Notes: generated by a model from the sequence alone, not told the origin. Positions 1-8,409 are shown, counted from the first letter of the stretch. The stretch: 64,000 nt of DNA from PALSA-1003 sp963791945 (GCA_963791945.1 CAWBUD010000002.1:3162001-3226000); one strand, 5' to 3'. Translations and numbers: made by a program.

Positions 1-779
1 TGCCGTGGGAAGGCGGACAGCTCATCCATGCAGAACGAGGCGGATGGACGCCGGTCGCGCCGTCCGCGATCCCGCAGCTTCCCGACGAGCCGCCCCCCGC
101 CGCGCTCGACCTGGCCGGCATGGCGAAGATCCAGCGCGAGTTCGCCGCCGCCGCCCGACGCGCAGCGCGGCTCGGTCTCGATGCGCTCGAGCTGCACTGC
201 GCGCATGGCTACCTGCTGCACGAATTCCTCTCGCCCATCTCCAACCGGCGCGACGACGACTACGGAGGATCGTTCGAGCACCGCGTGCGGTTCCCGCTGG
301 AGGTCTTCGCGGCGGTGCGCGCGGTCTGGCCGCAGGACAAGCCCATGGGCGTGCGCATTTCAGCCACCGATTGGGTCGACGGCGGCTGGACGATCGAAGA
401 CTCCATCGCGCTCGCGCGGCGTCTCAAGGACGCCGGGTGCGACTGGGTCGATACGTCGAGTGGCGGCATCTCGCCCAAACAGAAGATCCCCCTCGGACCC
501 GGCTACCAGGTGCACCTGGCGCGGCAGATCCGCCGCGCTACGTCCATTGCGACGATGGCCGTCGGCCTGATCACCGACCCCAAGCAGGCCGAGGCGATCG
601 TCGCCGCGGGCGATGCCGATCTCGTGGCGCTGGCCCGCGCCATGCTGTGGGATCCGCGTTGGCCTTGGCACGCCGCCGAGGCGCTTGACGCGCAGGTCGT
701 CGCGCCCCAGCAGTACTGGCGATCGGCGCCGCGCGAAGCCGCAACGGTGATCGCGAACGCGAAGGTGGGAATGCGATAG
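1..779 (+). CDS. NADH:flavin oxidoreductase, Old Yellow Enzyme family (5' truncated by window edge)
   Basis: This is the C-terminal part (about 258 residues) of an FMN-dependent ene-reductase of the Old Yellow Enzyme family, which reduces activated C=C bonds with NAD(P)H. The frame is open from base 3, so the start lies outside the window. Visible family marks are HCAHGYLLHEFLSP followed by NRRDDDYGGS, the substrate/FMN-contacting VRISATDW segment, and the C-terminal phosphate-binding strands MAVGLITDPKQAE and LARAMLWDPRWPW. The spacing and the WP(W/H) ending resemble the YqjM-like (class III) group. The natural substrate cannot be read from the sequence. The next gene is 130 bases away on the same strand and is functionally unrelated. 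Confidence 0.93.
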   Translation, partial: PWEGGQLIHAERGGWTPVAPSAIPQLPDEPPPAALDLAGMAKIQREFAAAARRAARLGLDALELHCAHGYLLHEFLSPISNRRDDDYGGSFEHRVRFPLEVFAAVRAVWPQDKPMGVRISATDWVDGGWTIEDSIALARRLKDAGCDWVDTSSGGISPKQKIPLGPGYQVHLARQIRRATSIATMAVGLITDPKQAEAIVAAGDADLVALARAMLWDPRWPWHAAEALDAQVVAPQQYWRSAPREAATVIANAKVGMR

Positions 780-909
780 GACCGTAGGACGCCGGCGAAA
801 CGGCTCGCCTGAAGGTCGCCGACGGCGGCCTTGAAGCTCGCTGTAGCTGATTCGTCTGATTCTTGGTATGGTTATTGCACGATCGCAGGCACAGGTGTAT
901 CTAACCGCC

Positions 910-1872
910 ATGGCTCCGACCGCCATTCCCCTTGCCGGCTTGCAGCCGATCTACTCCGTCGCCGACGTCGATCGCGCGTCGGAGGACAGTGCCGCCCAGC
1001 GCAACGAAGGGTTGAAGGGTTGGTATGACCGCATGCGCAAGCTGGGCGGGTCGCGCTACATCGTCAAGCCGTCCAACCACAATTCGGTCGACGATCTCTA
1101 TGACGTGTCGCCGAACTTCGGCGAAGTCATCGACGACTTGAAGAAATTCCTCGCGCTCGCGGTCTCCGGCAACGAAGCGGTCAACTTCACGCCGATCCTG
1201 CTCATCGGGGAGCCCGGCCTCGGCAAGACTTACTTCGCGCGCAAGCTCGCCGACGCTCTGGCGACCGGATTCGAGTTCGTGTCGATGAACTCTTTGACGG
1301 CGGGATGGGTGCTCACCGGCGCGTCGGCCGGGTGGCACAACGCGCGCCCGGGGAAGGTGGCGCAGACGCTGATCGACGGCGACTTCGCGAATCCCGTCAT
1401 CGTGCTCGATGAAGTGGACAAGGCGGGCGGCGATCACCGCTATGACCCGATGGGGGCGCTTTACACCCTGCTCGAGCGCGACACCGCGGTGCACTTCAAG
1501 GACGAATTCATCGACGTCGACATGGACGCATCGCACATCCTGTGGATCGCGACCGCCAACGACGAGACGTCGATTCCCGAGCCGGTGCTCAACCGGATGA
1601 ACGTCTACGTCATCGAGCGCGCGGACGCCGAAGGCGCGCGCCGGATCGCGCTTTCGGTCTATCGCGAGATCCTCGACCAGCATCACTGGCCGTTCCCGCC
1701 GGAGCCCTCCGAAGCGATGCTCGACCGGCTGGTGGCCGTTCCGGCGCGTGACATGAAGAAGCTCCTCCTCGACGCTTTCGGAACCGCGCGGCTCGCCGGT
1801 CGCGACTACCTCGTTCCCGAGGACATCGACGCCAAGAAGCTCTGCGGCCGCAAGACCCGCGTCGGCTTCTGA
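910..1872 (+). CDS. AAA+ family ATPase, stand-alone
   Basis: A 320-residue single-domain AAA+ ATPase. The Walker A motif GEPGLGKT is at residues 100-107, Walker B is VIVLDEVDK, and a sensor-1 strand (LWIATAND) and an arginine-finger region (VLNRMNV) follow. The C-terminal helical lid contains RDMKKLLLDAFGTARL. The module resembles the ATPase part of Lon-like and MoxR/RuvB-like proteins, but no protease or DNA-binding domain is attached, so its partner is unknown. Start choice is uncertain: ATG at 910 gives a natural N-terminus, while an in-frame ATG at 868 would add 14 residues; neither has a strong ribosome-binding site. It appears to be monocistronic. Confidence 0.85.
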   Translation: MAPTAIPLAGLQPIYSVADVDRASEDSAAQRNEGLKGWYDRMRKLGGSRYIVKPSNHNSVDDLYDVSPNFGEVIDDLKKFLALAVSGNEAVNFTPILLIGEPGLGKTYFARKLADALATGFEFVSMNSLTAGWVLTGASAGWHNARPGKVAQTLIDGDFANPVIVLDEVDKAGGDHRYDPMGALYTLLERDTAVHFKDEFIDVDMDASHILWIATANDETSIPEPVLNRMNVYVIERADAEGARRIALSVYREILDQHHWPFPPEPSEAMLDRLVAVPARDMKKLLLDAFGTARLAGRDYLVPEDIDAKKLCGRKTRVGF

Positions 1873-2012
1873 CGCCTTCCCCACCGCCTCGATCGAGTCT
1901 CGGCGAGCCCTGTTGCGGGGCGCGCTGCACCGCCACGGGGCGGATCGCGCCCGGCCGTCCGGACCCTGAGCGGCGCACGGCTGGCACAATGCTCGGTCTT
2001 GGGGGAAAGCTC

Positions 2013-3155
2013 ATGACCGTCATCACGTGCATCGAAGACCTGCGCCAGCTGCATCGCAAGCGGGCGCCGAGGGCGTTCTACGATTACGTCGACGCCGGCA
2101 GTTACTCTGAGGACACGTATCGAGCCAACAGTGCCGATCTCGCGGCGCTGAAGCTGCGACAGCGCGTCGCGGTCGACGTCGATATGCGCTCCACGGCATC
2201 GACGATGCTCGGCCAGAGCGTGACGATGCCGGTCGCCCTGGCGCCCGTAGGCTCGACCGGCATGCAGTGGGCCGACGGCGAGATCCTGGCCGCGCGGGCG
2301 GCGGAAAGGTTCGGCGTGCCGTTCACGCTTTCGACCATGAGCATCTGCTCGATCGAAGACGTGGCCGAGCACACGACCAGGCCGTTCTGGTTTCAGCTCT
2401 ACGTCATGCGCGACCGCGACTTCGTGAAGCGCCTGATCGAGCGCGCGAAGGCGGCAAAGTGCTCCGCGCTCGTGCTGACGCTCGACCTGCAGATACTGGG
2501 CCAGCGCCACAAGGATCTCAAGAACGGCTTGACCGTGCCGCCGCGGATCACGCTCTCCAACGCGCTCGACGTGCTGACCAAGCCCGGCTGGGCCTTGCGC
2601 ATGCTGCGCACCCGGCGGAGGAGCTTCGGGAATCTCGCCGGACACGTCAAAGGCGCCGGGGGCATCGTTGCGCTTTCCAAATGGACGGCGCAACAGTTCG
2701 ATCCGACGCTCGACTGGGACGACGTGGCCTGGGTGAAGCAGGAATGGGGCGGCAAGCTGGTTCTCAAAGGCATCCAGGACGTCGACGATGCGAAGACGGC
2801 GGCATCGATCGGTGCCGACGCGATCGTGGTCAGCAATCACGGCGGCCGGCAGCTCGACGGCGCGATTTCATCCATCCGGGCCTTGTCGCCGATCGTCGAC
2901 GCCGTCGGTGACAAGACAGAGGTCTGGATGGACGGCGGCATCCGCTCGGGTCAGGACCTGCTCAAGGCGCTCGCCCTCGGCGCGAAAGGCACGCTGATCG
3001 GTCGCGCTTTCAACTTCGGGCTCGGCGCGATGGGCGAGGCAGGCGTGACGATGGCGCTGGAAATCATCCGGAAGGAGCTGGACACGACGATGGCGCTGTG
3101 CGGCGTGCACACCATCGGCGAGATCGGCCGGCGCCTCGTCCTCAACCCCTATTGA
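2013..3155 (+). CDS. lldD: alpha-hydroxy-acid oxidizing protein (L-lactate dehydrogenase, LldD-like)
   Basis: An FMN-dependent (S)-2-hydroxy-acid dehydrogenase/oxidase of 380 residues, the normal length for the family, with a TIM-barrel fold. It would oxidise L-lactate or a related 2-hydroxy acid, probably feeding electrons to the quinone pool. Key parts: RAFYDYVDAGS near the N-terminus, PVALAPVGSTG (FMN binding), LVLTLDLQ, LVLKGIQ with the flavin lysine, and the active-site loop SNHGGRQLDG with His276 and Arg279, then MDGGIRSGQD for phosphate binding. The ATG at 2013 has the purine-rich GGGGGAAAG five bases upstream; an in-frame start 24 bases earlier has no such site. The exact substrate is not fixed by the sequence. 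Confidence 0.93.
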   Translation: MTVITCIEDLRQLHRKRAPRAFYDYVDAGSYSEDTYRANSADLAALKLRQRVAVDVDMRSTASTMLGQSVTMPVALAPVGSTGMQWADGEILAARAAERFGVPFTLSTMSICSIEDVAEHTTRPFWFQLYVMRDRDFVKRLIERAKAAKCSALVLTLDLQILGQRHKDLKNGLTVPPRITLSNALDVLTKPGWALRMLRTRRRSFGNLAGHVKGAGGIVALSKWTAQQFDPTLDWDDVAWVKQEWGGKLVLKGIQDVDDAKTAASIGADAIVVSNHGGRQLDGAISSIRALSPIVDAVGDKTEVWMDGGIRSGQDLLKALALGAKGTLIGRAFNFGLGAMGEAGVTMALEIIRKELDTTMALCGVHTIGEIGRRLVLNPY

Positions 3156-3174
3156 GGCGGCCGCCGCGTCGAAG

Positions 3175-3810
3175 TCATTCCGAATGAATCGTAAGCTGTC
3201 CCGCGATCAGCCGGACACGCAGATCGAAATCGCCTTCGCCGGTCGCCTTGAATGAACGCCACAGGCCGCCGGTGTCCGCGCGCCAAGGTCTCGCGTCAAG
3301 CTCGCCGGCGGTTACCGACGCGGCAACGCTGCGATAGCGCCGAGGGTCCGGGAGGCTGAGATCGATCTCGCCCGCCAGCAGATCGACGTCCATGCTTCCC
3401 ACGATCCCTTCGATGGCGAGCTCTCCCGCCCGCATGTGCACCGCGACATCGGATCGTCGCGGCACTTCGATCCGGTAGACCGTACGTTCTCCAGGACCGT
3501 CGACGACTACGGTCGCATCGCTCTCGCCGGAGCGCTCGAGCTTCACCTTCACCTCCTTTTCGTCGCCGGAAAACGTCGAGCGCCACGACACTCTGATGAC
3601 GTCATCGGGCACCCCTACCACTTTCATGGTTCCCTTGTTGAGCTTCATCCGGATCGCGCCGCCGGCGGAGAATTTCATCGTCGCAGGATTCCCCGGTGGC
3701 TCGGTCGGCCGTTCGTCGCCGACCGCGGCCATCGAATGTGCCCCAAGGAAGGTCAGCGCCAGAAGCGACCGCAAGAGGAGAGTGGCCTTGCAAGGAGTGT
3801 CAGTGCTCAC
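3175..3810 (-). CDS. secreted DUF4097-like beta-repeat protein
   Basis: Predicted exported protein of 211 residues. With the GTG start at 3810 it begins with a signal peptide (hydrophobic LLLRSLLALTFLGAHSMAA). The mature part consists of short repeating beta-strand units such as IRMKLNKGTMKVVG, VHMRAGELAIEGIVG and VDLLAGEIDLSLP. These resemble the DUF4097 putative-adhesin/beta-helix repeats. Longer in-frame starts up to 3939 are possible but would run into the promoter of the divergent SDR gene at 3963. No function can be assigned; family membership is by pattern only. Confidence 0.7.
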   Translation of the reverse strand: MSTDTPCKATLLLRSLLALTFLGAHSMAAVGDERPTEPPGNPATMKFSAGGAIRMKLNKGTMKVVGVPDDVIRVSWRSTFSGDEKEVKVKLERSGESDATVVVDGPGERTVYRIEVPRRSDVAVHMRAGELAIEGIVGSMDVDLLAGEIDLSLPDPRRYRSVAASVTAGELDARPWRADTGGLWRSFKATGEGDFDLRVRLIAGQLTIHSE

Positions 3811-3903
3811 TTTGCACAGCCTGTCATGCGGGTTCTCGCAGGGTTTAGATGCGGGCGGCCAGACATTCCGATTCACGTCGGAAGCGGGTCCGCCGCCCCT
3901 ATC

Positions 3904-3932
3904 GTGACGCAACGCGGAAAAAGGGATAAAAT
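3904..3932 (+). promoter_or_regulatory. sigma70-like promoter for the SDR gene at 3963
   Basis: GTGACG (3904-3909) and TAAAAT (3927-3932) are separated by exactly 17 bases and lie 31 bases upstream of the SDR start. The match to TTGACA/TATAAT is partial (4 of 6 and 5 of 6). The stretch is AT-rich compared with its surroundings. Confidence 0.45.
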
Positions 3933-3947
3933 GTTGCACTGCAGCAT
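3931..3947. promoter_or_regulatory. 17-base palindrome ATGTTGCACTGCAGCAT over the likely transcription start
   Basis: Arms ATGTTGCA and TGCAGCAT flank a central C, with one arm mismatch. The site overlaps the end of the predicted -10 element and the expected start of transcription of the SDR gene, as a repressor operator would. It matches the TGNTGCNNNGCA core reported for PhaR/PhbF-type regulators of polyhydroxybutyrate genes in Betaproteobacteria (from memory of that consensus; inference). Confidence 0.4.
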
Positions 3948-3962
3948 CAACCTGGAGACCGC

Positions 3963-4778
3963 ATGGAATTTGCTGAAAAGGTTGCCGTCATCACGGGCGC
4001 CGCAAGCGGCATCGGGCGTGCGGTCGCCATCGATCTTGCGCACCGCAAGGTACGCGCGATGGCGCTGGTCGACATGGGTGAATCCGTCGGCGCGGTCGCC
4101 GCCGAGATCAATGCCAAGGCCCATCGCCACGTAGCCTACCCTTATCGAGGCGATGTCACCGACGAGGCCTTTCGCGCCTCCGTTTTCGATTCCATCAGCA
4201 GCGAGGTCGACACCGTAAGCATCTGCGTGCCGGCCGCCGGCATCACGCGCGACGATCTCGCCGTGCGCATCGACCGCGAGACCGGCAAGGCGCGGATCTA
4301 CCCCCAGGAGCTCTTCAAGCGCGTGATCGACGTCAACCTCGTCGCGCCGGTCTACTGGGCGCTCGAGATGATCGGGCGCATCGCGGAAAATCGCGCCGCG
4401 TCGGGCCTCAAGCGATGGGAGCCCGCCGAAGGCATGCAGGGGGCGATCGTGTTCATCGGCTCGGTCTCGTCGCAGGGCAACCGCGGGCAGATCTCCTACG
4501 CGAGCGCCAAGGCAGGCATCGAAGGCGCGGCAGCGACGATCATGAAGGAAGCCGTCTACCACGGCGTGCGTTGCGGCGTGATCCATCCCGGATTCACCGA
4601 CACACCGATGGTGCGCGCGCTGGGCGATGATTACATCAGCAAGAACATCCTGCCCTTCACACAACTGAACCGGCTCATTCGTCCCGAGGAAATCGCCGAC
4701 GCCATCTGCTTCATGCTCGGCAACTCGGCGGTGAGCGGCGAGCTGTGGGCGGACGCCGGCTGGCACGCGCCGGCCTGA
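3963..4778 (+). CDS. SDR family NAD(P)-dependent oxidoreductase
   Basis: Classical short-chain dehydrogenase/reductase of 271 residues. The nucleotide-binding motif TGAASGIG is at residues 11-18, the catalytic Tyr179 and Lys183 are in YASAKAG, and Ser is in the preceding FIGSVSSQG strand. HPGFTDTPM follows, as is usual in FabG-like enzymes. It would reduce or oxidise a carbonyl/alcohol pair with NAD(P)H; the substrate is unknown. A promoter and palindromic operator lie directly upstream. The last codons end 22 bases before the convergent MFS gene. Confidence 0.92.
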   Translation: MEFAEKVAVITGAASGIGRAVAIDLAHRKVRAMALVDMGESVGAVAAEINAKAHRHVAYPYRGDVTDEAFRASVFDSISSEVDTVSICVPAAGITRDDLAVRIDRETGKARIYPQELFKRVIDVNLVAPVYWALEMIGRIAENRAASGLKRWEPAEGMQGAIVFIGSVSSQGNRGQISYASAKAGIEGAAATIMKEAVYHGVRCGVIHPGFTDTPMVRALGDDYISKNILPFTQLNRLIRPEEIADAICFMLGNSAVSGELWADAGWHAPA

Positions 4779-4800
4779 TCCGTCTCGTCCCGCTAGACCT

Positions 4801-6033
4801 TCACGCCGGAACCGCTGCGCGCGGCGCCGCGGGCTTGCGCTCCCGCGGCGGGCGCTCGTCCATGAGCCACTGCAGCGTGAAGGCCGCGAGCCCGATCACG
4901 ATGAGCGCCCCCCACGCCACGTTGTAATTGCCGAACCGATCCAGCACCAGGCCGCCCATCCAGGCTCCGAAGAACGACCCGACCTGATGGCTCAGAAACA
5001 CGATGCCGTAGAGGGTGTTGAAGTGCGTGAGCCCGAACACCCGGCCGATGATGCCGGTGATGAGGGGCGCCACCCCGAGCCACAGAAACCCCATGGCCGC
5101 CGCGAAGATGAGCGTGGACGTCGAGGTGATCGGCGCTGCAAGGAACGCGATGATGATGAGCGTGCGCAGCAGATAGATCAGCGCCAGCAGGTGCTTCTGA
5201 CTGTAGCGCGCGCCGAGATGCCCGAAGAGGTAGGTGCCGATCGCGTTGAAGAGCCCGATCAGCGCCAGCGCACTCGCCCCCACGCCAGGGGGCACGCCGC
5301 AAATCTGCAGGTACGTCGATAGGTGCGTGGTGATGAACACGAGCTGGAAACCGCAGGCGAAGAATGCGGCGGTCATGAAGACGTACCCGCGATGCCCCAT
5401 CGCTTCGGTCACGGCCTCGCCAAGCTTCTGCTTCCTGGTCTCGATCGAATGCACCGGCGCGAGTTCCCGTACAGGCAGCGAGAGAACGGCCATCGACGCG
5501 GCAATGGCCGCGAATCCCAACATCGCCGCCTTCCACCCGAAGCCGTCGATGAGCCACTGGCCGAGCGGAGCGAGCACCATCGTGCCCAGCGACCCGGCCG
5601 CGGCGACGAGTCCGACCGTCTGCGTGCGCCGCTCGGGCGGCGTCGCACGCGAGATCGTCCCGATCAGGACGCCGAAGCCCGTGCCCGCGGTGCCGACGCC
5701 CGCGAAAAAACCCGCCAGCTCGAGCGCGCCCGGCAGCGTCTTCGCGAACACCATCAGGGCGAGGCCCGCGGCGTAGACCAGGGCGGTGGCGATCAGCACG
5801 GGCCGCGCGCCGTAGCGGTCCGCGACCGCGCCGACGAAAGGCTGAGACACCCCCCAGACGATGTTCTGCAAGGCGATCGCGAAGCCGAACGTCGCGGCCG
5901 AGATTCCGAGCTCGACGGTCATCGGCCGCATGAAGATGCCCAGGCTCTGCCGCAGACCGATGCAGATGGAGATGATCACCCCGCTGAGGACCATCAGGAG
6001 GAGCATCGCGCGACGGTCGACAGGGGCGGTCAT
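4801..6033 (-). CDS. MFS transporter
   Basis: A 410-residue major facilitator superfamily permease with about 12 predicted membrane helices in two halves. The signature loop between helices 2 and 3 is present as GAVADRYGAR (residues about 68-78), and a second-half counterpart reads GHLGARYSQKHL. The central cytoplasmic loop carries SIETRKQKLGEAVTEA. The family exports or imports small solutes by proton coupling; the substrate cannot be told here. It is divergent from a TetR gene with two matching palindromes in the 97-base gap, so the likely model is a TetR-repressed exporter. Confidence 0.9.
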   Translation of the reverse strand: MTAPVDRRAMLLLMVLSGVIISICIGLRQSLGIFMRPMTVELGISAATFGFAIALQNIVWGVSQPFVGAVADRYGARPVLIATALVYAAGLALMVFAKTLPGALELAGFFAGVGTAGTGFGVLIGTISRATPPERRTQTVGLVAAAGSLGTMVLAPLGQWLIDGFGWKAAMLGFAAIAASMAVLSLPVRELAPVHSIETRKQKLGEAVTEAMGHRGYVFMTAAFFACGFQLVFITTHLSTYLQICGVPPGVGASALALIGLFNAIGTYLFGHLGARYSQKHLLALIYLLRTLIIIAFLAAPITSTSTLIFAAAMGFLWLGVAPLITGIIGRVFGLTHFNTLYGIVFLSHQVGSFFGAWMGGLVLDRFGNYNVAWGALIVIGLAAFTLQWLMDERPPRERKPAAPRAAVPA

Positions 6034-6045
6034 TGGCAGCTACAG

Positions 6046-6063
6046 GTAAACAGATCGGTTTAC
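6046..6063. promoter_or_regulatory. palindromic operator GTAAACAGATCGGTTTAC
   Basis: An 18-base inverted repeat (arms GTAAAC and GTTTAC around a GATC core, one mismatched base pair) lies 13 bases upstream of the MFS start and overlaps the -35 box of the tetR promoter. It shares the core C-N-GATC-N-G with the second palindrome at 6106-6121. Confidence 0.7.
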
Positions 6064-6087
6064 ATATGGTCGTGCAGCACCTATAAT
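6059..6087 (+). promoter_or_regulatory. tetR promoter, TTTACA-17-TATAAT
   Basis: TTTACA (6059-6064) and a perfect TATAAT (6082-6087) are spaced by 17 bases. On the opposite strand, TTGACA at 6090-6095 could be the -35 of the MFS promoter, but I see no well-spaced -10 for it. Confidence 0.7.
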
Positions 6088-6105
6088 TTTGTCAAGTATC
6101 AAAAG

Positions 6106-6121
6106 TACACTGATCGGTGTA
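6106..6121. promoter_or_regulatory. palindromic operator TACACTGATCGGTGTA
   Basis: A 16-base inverted repeat (arms TACAC and GTGTA around GATC, one mismatched pair), placed in the leader just before the TetR ATG at 6131. With the similar palindrome at 6046 it brackets the tetR promoter. This suggests autoregulation and joint control of the MFS gene. Confidence 0.7.
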
Positions 6122-6130
6122 GTTCGAACT

Positions 6131-6730
6131 ATGGCGTCGACAAAGACCCATTCCGCGCCGCCGGAGGAGCGCATCCTCAGGGCCGCCGACCGGCTCTTTT
6201 ATCTGCAAGGCATTCGCGCCGTCGGCGTCGATGCCGTCGCGGCCGAGGCGGGCGTCAGCAAGCGCACGCTCTACAACCACTACGCGACCAAGGACGACCT
6301 GATTGCCGCGTACCTCGTCGCGCGCTTCCGCCATATCGCGCCCTCGGACGCGCCAGCCCGCGACCAGATTCTCGGTTACTTCGATTACCTCGAGCGCGCC
6401 TTCGCGAACCCCGCGTACCGCGGTTGTCCCTACGTCAACGCGGTCTGCGAGCTGAGCGATCCGAAGCATCCGGCCGCCGGCATTGCGCTGCAGTTCAAGC
6501 AGCAGCGCCGCGAATGGATCCGCGCGCTCCTCGAGCGCCTCGGAGCGGCCGACACGGAATCCCTGGCGACACAGATCCAGCTGCTCGTCGAAGGCGCCGT
6601 CGCCTGCACGCTCGTTCGCGGCGACCCGGCACTGGCGCGCGCCGCGCGTGCCGCGGCGGAGGTCCTGATCGATACCGCCGTCAAGCCCTCGGTCGCAGCC
6701 CGGCGTGCCGGCTCGCGTCGGCGACTCTAG
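6131..6730 (+). CDS. TetR/AcrR family transcriptional regulator
   Basis: A 199-residue TetR-type repressor. The DNA-binding helix-turn-helix is at residues about 34-55 (VDAVAAEAGVSKRTLYNHYATK), and the C-terminal ligand/dimer domain contains FDYLERAFANPAYRGCPY and ALLERLGA, as in the TetR_C group next to transporters. The ATG at 6131 is chosen because earlier starts would place coding sequence over the operator at 6106-6121. It is divergent from the MFS gene, which it probably represses together with itself. Confidence 0.92.
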   Translation: MASTKTHSAPPEERILRAADRLFYLQGIRAVGVDAVAAEAGVSKRTLYNHYATKDDLIAAYLVARFRHIAPSDAPARDQILGYFDYLERAFANPAYRGCPYVNAVCELSDPKHPAAGIALQFKQQRREWIRALLERLGAADTESLATQIQLLVEGAVACTLVRGDPALARAARAAAEVLIDTAVKPSVAARRAGSRRRL

Positions 6731-6858
6731 GCAAGGGGCGGCATCGCCCGCGTGACAGTTTCCGCGATCATCGTTTGATCCGCCGCGGCGGGTTGACTTC
6801 GCACGGCCGCCTCGATAGCTTGCTAGCTGCCGAGGTTCCGGCCCACCGGGAGAAAACG

Positions 6859-7506
6859 ATGTCGATACGGCAAGGCTTCTTGTCGCGCACGTGCGCGACG
6901 ATCGTAACGGTCACCGCCTGCATGCTCGTTCAAGCCGCGCGCGGGCAGACGATCATCGACGAGTGGGCCTCCGTGCAGGCGCCGCCCCCGCCCGCGCTGA
7001 AGGCGGTGACCATCGACAGGAAAACGACCGCGGTCCTGATGCTCGACTTCAACCAGCAGACCTGCAATCCCCAGCGCAGGCCGCGCTGCGTCGCGAGCAT
7101 CCCGAAGGTCAAGACTTTGTTGACCGCCGCGCGTGCAGCCGGAGTGCCGGTCGTCTACAGCCTCGGCGGAGGAGGCAAGCCCTCCGACATCGCCAGCGCG
7201 CTCGCGCCGAGCGCCGACGAGCCCGTCGTCAGCTCCGGCGTGGACAAGTTCGTGCATACCGATCTCGAAAAGATCCTCAAGGACAAGGGCGTGACCACCG
7301 TGATCGTGGCCGGTACCGCGGCGCACGGCGCGGTGCTCTATACCGCAAGCAGCGCCGCCATGCGCGGAATGAAGGTGATCATCCCCGTGGACGGAGTTTC
7401 GGCGGAGTCCCTCTATATCGAGCAGTACGTCACGTGGCATCTCGTCAACGCGCCGGTCATTTCCCCGGCGATGACGCTGACGACGCTCGCAGACGTGAAG
7501 TTCTGA
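6859..7506 (+). CDS. exported isochorismatase-fold (cysteine hydrolase-like) protein without the catalytic cysteine
   Basis: A 215-residue protein with a signal peptide (residues 1-29, ending AARG) followed by an isochorismatase-like alpha/beta domain. Asp63 in LMLDFNQQTC is the usual acidic residue and the VVYSLGGGG and VIVAGTAAHGAVLYTA strands follow the family pattern. In the cysteine hydrolases (nicotinamidase, ureidoacrylate hydrolase) the second of these carries Cys; here the aligned residue is Ala158. The export signal and missing Cys argue against a standard cytoplasmic amidohydrolase. ATG at 6859 follows GGGAGAAAACG. It is convergent with the GNAT gene. Confidence 0.8.
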   Translation: MSIRQGFLSRTCATIVTVTACMLVQAARGQTIIDEWASVQAPPPPALKAVTIDRKTTAVLMLDFNQQTCNPQRRPRCVASIPKVKTLLTAARAAGVPVVYSLGGGGKPSDIASALAPSADEPVVSSGVDKFVHTDLEKILKDKGVTTVIVAGTAAHGAVLYTASSAAMRGMKVIIPVDGVSAESLYIEQYVTWHLVNAPVISPAMTLTTLADVKF

Positions 7507-7528
7507 CGGCCCTTCAGGCGCGGGCGTT

Positions 7529-7573
7529 AGCGGATCACACATCCGCTCGCGCGCCAAGCGGCGAATCGCCGCT
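7529..7573. terminator. two adjacent inverted repeats between convergent genes
   Basis: AGCGGAT (7529-7535) and ATCCGCT (7541-7547) form a 7-bp stem with a 5-base loop. AGCGGCGA (7557-7564) and TCGCCGCT (7566-7573) form an 8-bp arm pair around one base, ending within the GNAT stop codon. There are no T tracts, so a bidirectional terminator role is inferred only from the position between convergent genes. Confidence 0.4.
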
Positions 7574-8270
7574 AACCGATGCGCTTCGCGTGCAGCAGGG
7601 GCAGCTCGGTGCGCGGGGCGAACCCGAGAGCAAGATACATGTCGATCGCGCGGCGGTTCGGGCTGTCGACGTGGAGAAGCGGCGTTTCTCCGCGCGAGAG
7701 CATGCGATTGACGATGCGCCCCACCAGCGCACGCGCGTAGCCTCGTCCCTGCACGTCGGGATGCGTGCACACCGCGCTCACCTCGCGAAAGTCGGCGATC
7801 CACATCCGCTCGCCGGCCATCGCGACCAGCCGGCCGCCTTCGCGAATGCCGATGTAAGCGCCCAGATCGCTCGTCCTCGGGCGGAACGGACCGGGCTTGG
7901 TCGCGTCGACCAGCTCGAGCATCTCGGTGACGTCGCCGTCGCCGAGCCTGGAAACGCCGACCTCGCCCTCGGGCAGCGGCGATCGATCGGTGCGGATCAT
8001 CTGCGTGAGCCGCGACGCGTAAAGTATCTGCCACTTCGTCGGCAGCTCGGGCACGCGAGGGCCGATCAGCCCGACGTCGTCGCCGACATCGACCAGCGCT
8101 TCCAAAGCCGCGACGTGCGCGGCGCTGGTTCCCGAGATCGCGCCGATGGGCGAGATGGTCCCGACGTAGCGGCGCGCCCGCGTGTCCCCGCACGCGAATC
8201 GCGCATGCCGGGTCGCGAGGCACGACCAGACGGGATCGTCCAGCGGGCCTTGGATGTCGACGGCGCTCAC
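7572..8270 (-). CDS. GNAT family N-acetyltransferase
   Basis: A GNAT-fold acyltransferase of about 232 residues. The acetyl-CoA-binding segment is ICTHPDVQGRGYARAL-like (SAVCTHPDVQGRGYARAL) followed by VDSPNRRAIDMYLALGFAPR, both strong family marks in the C-terminal third. The N-terminal half (PLDDPVWSCLATRHARFA) matches the GNAT proteins that carry an extra N-terminal domain, and this places the natural start near the GTG at 8270. Upstream in-frame starts reach 8372. The acceptor substrate is unknown. Confidence 0.82.
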   Translation of the reverse strand: MSAVDIQGPLDDPVWSCLATRHARFACGDTRARRYVGTISPIGAISGTSAAHVAALEALVDVGDDVGLIGPRVPELPTKWQILYASRLTQMIRTDRSPLPEGEVGVSRLGDGDVTEMLELVDATKPGPFRPRTSDLGAYIGIREGGRLVAMAGERMWIADFREVSAVCTHPDVQGRGYARALVGRIVNRMLSRGETPLLHVDSPNRRAIDMYLALGFAPRTELPLLHAKRIG

Positions 8271-8409
8271 GCGGGAGATTCTGTCACAGGGTGCGTCCGG
8301 CATCACGTCGCGGGACATCGCCCTGCGCCGGACGCGGGGCTCCGCACGCTCACCGGCGCCGTCATCGTTCACGAGCGTGAGCGAGTCCGGGGCAAGCCGA
8401 CTGCAACCG

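Noticed and set aside
910..1872. AAA+ ATPase as part of an anti-phage system
   Set aside because: It stands alone between metabolic genes with no nuclease, protease or other defence partner.
5323..7506. Long plus-strand frame running from the MFS gene through the TetR region
   Set aside because: Only its last part (6859-7506) has a start, signal peptide and family motifs; the rest is antisense to the MFS and out of frame with TetR.
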